A stretch of DNA of 64,000 nucleotides from Aspidapion aeneum (lineage: Eukaryota; Arthropoda; Insecta; Coleoptera; Brentidae): NCBI GenBank assembly GCA_963576565.1, contig OY755045.1, positions 36,910,667-36,974,666 on the forward strand. The letters run 5' to 3'. The stretch's first letter is position 1; every line of letters begins with the position of its first letter. This document shows, piece by piece, positions 60,286 through 64,000 of this stretch. A program made the translations under genes and the position numbers. The notes beneath the pieces are model-generated. The model did no database searches and was not told the origin of the DNA. It was given only the letters and a program-made list of their open reading frames with translations.

Positions 60286-60653
60286 TATAACCTCAAGTAC
60301 TCCTTCTCTTACGTTTTTTTGTCCCTCACACTAAGCCAGAAAGTAAAACTACTTTTTCGTTTACTATACCTTGGAACATAATCTATCGTACTTTATTTTT
60401 AGATGATTTAATTGTCCATGGAGTGCACAGTGTCCTCTGAGCACTCCAAGCAAGAGATTTACTCTAGCTCAACAATCCATTCCTTTGTTTCTTTATTTGT
60501 CTACAGCTGTTTGAATTCGCACACGCTTTGTGTATAAATTAGTAGAGTCCCCTCTTTAAAAGCTAATTTTATGTGTCCTCTGGTCAGAAACATGGTTGAT
60601 GAGGATACTTTATGTATATTTGACAACATTTTATTGGTTGATTTTTGTTCCAG

Positions 60654-60809
60654 AATTCTCCGTAGACCGATGCGCCCCAAAGAACTCACCAGAAGACGCT
60701 CAGTTAGCAGCTTTTGCCAGAACATGCTATGAATTTGGAGTGACTAAAGGTGGTTCCTTCCAGGAGGCCAGAGCGAACTGCCAAAGTCATAATGGAGATT
60801 TGGTGCACG
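60654..60809 (+). CDS. Exon: C-type lectin domain, N-terminal part
   Basis: A 156-nt exon, acceptor TTTGTTCCAG, donor GTAAGC. It reads EFSVDRCAPKNSPED, then AFARTCYEFGVTKGGSFQEA, then RANCQSHNGDLVH. It contains the start of a C-type lectin fold: the first-disulfide cysteine pattern, CYEF, the SFxEARANCxSHxGDLVH helix and the start of the second strand. It continues in phase to the exon at 61416. The open frame running 3' past the donor is intron read-through. Confidence 0.92.
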
Positions 60810-61415
60810 GTAAGCAATTGAGGCGTGTTTTACAAAAACCGCATAAGTCCAAATTTGACTAAAATGAGTTAGTGGCGTCATCTAGTCGAAAAAATGGATG
60901 GCTTTAAGACCATGAAATAAGATTCTGCAAAAACACCACGAATGCCAAGAAATAAGTTTTCTTTGTATTAACTTTTTCTTTCTTGCAAAAACAACTTATG
61001 TCCAACAGTTTTTTTTTCTAAAGTAATTAGGCAACAAACGTTTTTTCTTATGTAACGAACAGAGTTCTAAAGTCAATAGTTACTGTGACTAATAAAAAAA
61101 TATTTAAGAAAATCATTCGTTTTAAAATAAACCGTTTTTTTTATTTTCTGAATTTTTTTTGTTTTGGACATATGTTGTTTTTGTAAAACACGCCTTAATT
61201 TTTTTCGGTCTTAAATTAATAAATCGCACAAAGAGTGAACCGAGGTAGATATTGTAAAAAAAACCATGTTGAACTATTTACATATTATAGTTAATAAAAC
61301 CTTCACGTAACCTTTTATAATCTTATATTTATAAAATGACTGGACTATTTATATTTAATAAAATCTTAGAGTGGGTATACAATAAACTAACAGCAATTTC
61401 TTTTTTTTTCTATAG

Positions 61416-61550
61416 GCATGGGTCCAGGGGAAACTTCGTTTCTTTACGCCGAACTGGAACGAAGAAAACCGATGTTAAAAACTCAATTGGTTTGGATTGG
61501 AGCCCAGAAGGAACCCGGACTTACTTCGAGAACGTGGAAATGGGTAGATG
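61416..61550 (+). CDS. Exon: C-type lectin domain, middle part
   Basis: A 135-nt exon, acceptor TTTCTATAG, donor GTAAGT. It reads GMGPGETSFLYAELERRKPM, then KTQLVWIGAQKEPGLTSRT, then WKWVDG across the splice. VWIGAQKE...WKWVDG is the WIGL-type core of the C-type lectin fold. The calcium/sugar-specificity loop (EPN or QPD) and the final cysteines would be in the next exon, which I do not find before 64000. Confidence 0.92.
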
Positions 61551-62730
61551 GTAAGTACTATGAAAAATAACTTAAATTGTATATACAGAGTGATTTTTTA
61601 ATGTGTAACAGAGAGTCTTTTTCGGGTGTCTGGTAGGTATGTTTTTGAAAAAACGCTCGAACGTCGATTTTGTTTGGCATCTTAAAATTTTTGTAGTGCC
61701 AACTGAAATGGGCTGAATTCATAATAGCTTATTTGCTAGGGATCTATAAGCACCACTCAATCGGGTACAACAATAAAGAGCGCGAGAACAGCAGAACGTA
61801 ATTTAAGCTAACGCAGTGAAATGGAGGAACGACCCTTAATGGGTATTAAAACGAAAGGAAAGGAGCTAAAGAGAGTTATGGTTGAAAATAAGACTTACGT
61901 CGATGGTTTTCTTTACCAGGAAATGCGTACCATGAAAATGGAATAATCCGATTGTTGTTTGTCTTCTTTCGGCGATCTTAACTCCTTTTTGGCTTCACTT
62001 AAGTATTATGTTTTGGTAATTTTTAAGGCACTGTTAGGTTTTGCGCGATCGCGCGGCAATAATCAGAAAGTAGGTTTAGTGGCAAGGGCCGTAGGTTGAT
62101 GCCATAGGGAGGCAAAGATGCGTTTCAGTTTCTCGCTTGTTGACTCCAGGTGCTCGTATTTTAAATGGATTAGTTTACTAAAGAGGAAATAGTTAACCGG
62201 AATATCAGGTATGTTAAACAAGGACACACATCGAGATTTGGAATTGCTGCAGTTTTAATTATAATATTTTTATTATCCCAATGAACCGAGTATCATTTAT
62301 TCTTAACACCGGGTTGTTCAAAAATTAAATTATAAAAAAATTGAAATGTTTTGTAGTTCAACAAATGTAACTAAGGGCGTAAAACGAAGCACTCTCCTCT
62401 TTCGCGGGGTTAACTTTACCCCTGTATTTTAAATAAAGAAAGTGTCTATAAAACTAGGTAAATTTTTTTAAGTGTATTGATTTGTTTTTGAAATATTTGC
62501 TTCTAAAGTTACCATGGAGCATAAAATTTAAACACGTCGTTTTTATTTTTATCGGAATATTTGCACTGACTTCTTTTCATTTTATTTTTTAGTTTTCTTA
62601 TTTTGTTTCTTTATCGCTATATGGTAAAGTTGTAAATTTAATATAATAATTATTCTTAAAATGTTCACATGGTTGTAAAGATATTTAAGAGACCTTAAAC
62701 AAAAGGTATCATTCATCCCTATTCAGAATA
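61551..62730. other. Downstream intron DNA
   Basis: After the donor at 61551 no further lectin exon is recognised. Phrases at 61593-61690 (TTTTTTAATGTGTAACAG, AAAAAACGCTCGAACGTCGA) look like an eroded mariner MITE arm. The remainder is unassigned. Confidence 0.45.
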
Positions 62731-62997
62731 GGAACTTATTGCAATAAAGCCAGGCAGTAATTGTGCCGGGCACTATTGTCCAGTTTTCCATTGAAAACTG
62801 ACAGTTAGTCTTCCAACTTGACATATTAAAGTCGAATTTATAAATCCAGTCCAGTTAATAATAACGACACTATTAATTCCGGCTCTTATAATACACAAAG
62901 GCCTAATTTTGAAAGAAGACAGCTGTCCTTATAATGCAAAACTGTCAGAATATTGCCCGGCACAATTACTGTCTGGCTTTACTGCAATAAGTCCCTA
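62731..62997. mobile_element. Palindromic MITE (TATTGCAATAAAGCC family), copy 2
   Basis: Ends TTATTGCAATAAAGCCAGGC and TCTGGCTTTACTGCAATAAG, with the interior nearly identical to the copy at 30842-31116. Confidence 0.78.
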
Positions 62998-64000
62998 ATA
63001 TAGAGGTTAGGGTTTCCCCCCGAAAAGGGTGCGTGCTAAAACATTTCAAGATAGTCCTATCGCAGTTAAAATAGATGTGTTCTAGGATTTTTCCAAAAGC
63101 GTATATACAAATACCCGCAAAAGTCTCTGCATTTTCTCCGCCAATAACATTTTTGCTGCTTTTCGTCGTTTCATAAAAATATTTAAAATACCCTTTGTTT
63201 ACTGACATATTATCTTACCTATTATTCGTGCGGGCCCTTTAAATCAACACTATTTTATTTATTTTGAGCTCCCGTATAATTATTATATCTTTTTCATTCT
63301 AATAATAGCAGCTTCAAACAATAGGATGTTAACGTAACGAAACGATCATTTTATTTTTATTTTTTTAATCGTTACATAGTTGTTTAGGAACGTAATGGAT
63401 CATGATTTATTGTGTAAGTTGGATCTAAATGATTTCATTTTAATTTGTATTTAATTGAACTGCACAACAACCCAACAACCAGGAAGAAAAATAAATCAAA
63501 ATAAAAATAATACTCATAGTTATGACGTGAGCATATTAATAAGTTAATTTTTCTGACGTTAGATGTATTGATTTATTTAGCCTAGTCTCATTGAAAAAGC
63601 CTAGGCGTAATACAATAAGACTGATATTATAATAAGCCTGTGACATGTGGCTTCAACATATCAAAGGAAACCACAACAAAATTAAGTATTCACAAGCTGT
63701 AACTATAAAAAATTACAAAAACCCTACAAGAAAAAATAATTTGAGATCTTTAAGACAGATAGGGTCAATGCACCAGTGAATGAACAATTAAAAGGATCCT
63801 TAACTTTGGGTTATGAAATAAGCTAGATGATTTTGACAAATCTATTTAAGAATTGCATACGTAGGTAGATTAAACTATTTTAAATTATAAAAAGTAAGTA
63901 AAAGTTAATTAAGTGGAATCTAATGTAATTTTCCAATTATTTTCTTAATATTGTATAAAACTCCAGTAGATGAACAGGCATCTCTAATTACTGAACCCTA
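62998..64000. other. Unassigned intron DNA at the window end
   Basis: No exon, LINE or element end is recognised. The next lectin exon must lie beyond 64000 or be too diverged for recognition. Confidence 0.4.

Noticed and set aside
61336..61554. A 72-codon frame overlapping the C-type lectin exon
   Set aside because: It is in a different frame from the exon and has no lectin motifs; the real exon frame is fixed by the phase of the previous exon.

Overview
This window is non-coding-rich nuclear DNA from an insect, probably a beetle with a large, repeat-filled genome. That inference rests on long AT-rich introns, RTE and jockey-type LINEs, hAT, mariner, pogo and Harbinger-like elements, and a furrowed/CG9095-like gene. 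There is no sign of prokaryotic, organellar or viral gene organisation.

The only recognisable host gene lies on the + strand and is spread over at least 31 kb. Six exons (30548-30724, 48278-48440, 50889-51031, 51518-51640, 60654-60809, 61416-61550) have consensus splice sites and matching phases. They join into sushi/CCP, then a complete fucolectin-type F5/8C (FTP) domain, then the first half of a C-type lectin domain. The upstream exons (signal peptide) and downstream exons (rest of the lectin domain, probably further sushi domains and a membrane segment) are not recognised and presumably lie outside the window. The order matches the insect selectin-like receptor family of Drosophila furrowed and CG9095.

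Everything else is intron or flank filled with mobile DNA. 1-14 kb holds LINE fragments and several non-autonomous hAT elements with 8-bp target duplications. 15.0-19.1 kb is a hAT element that contains a LINE fragment and a 2.7-kb array of ~520-bp units. Each complete unit carries a type I hammerhead ribozyme, and the array inverts once in the middle. 19.1-20.2 kb is a decayed mariner into whose tip that hAT jumped. 21.9-22.6 kb is a foldback element made of short repeats around a GATC-containing motif. 27.5-30.1 kb is a degenerate tandem array just upstream of exon 1.

Intron 1 (30.7-48.3 kb) has two further loci of a second hammerhead family with ~495-bp units, at 31.8-34.1 and 41.8-47.6 kb. 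The first is interrupted by a Harbinger-like element. The second is split by a mariner-type element that itself contains a full-length RTE retrotransposon with an intact 968-codon ORF, giving three levels of nesting. Intron 4 and the 3' part hold more LINE fragments, a pogo-type MITE, a 125-bp AT microsatellite and mariner MITEs.

The strongest candidate for an undescribed system is the hammerhead-ribozyme repeat family: two subfamilies, three loci, and a 12-bp direct repeat flanking the inverted array. It looks like an animal retrozyme or a ribozyme-bearing satellite.
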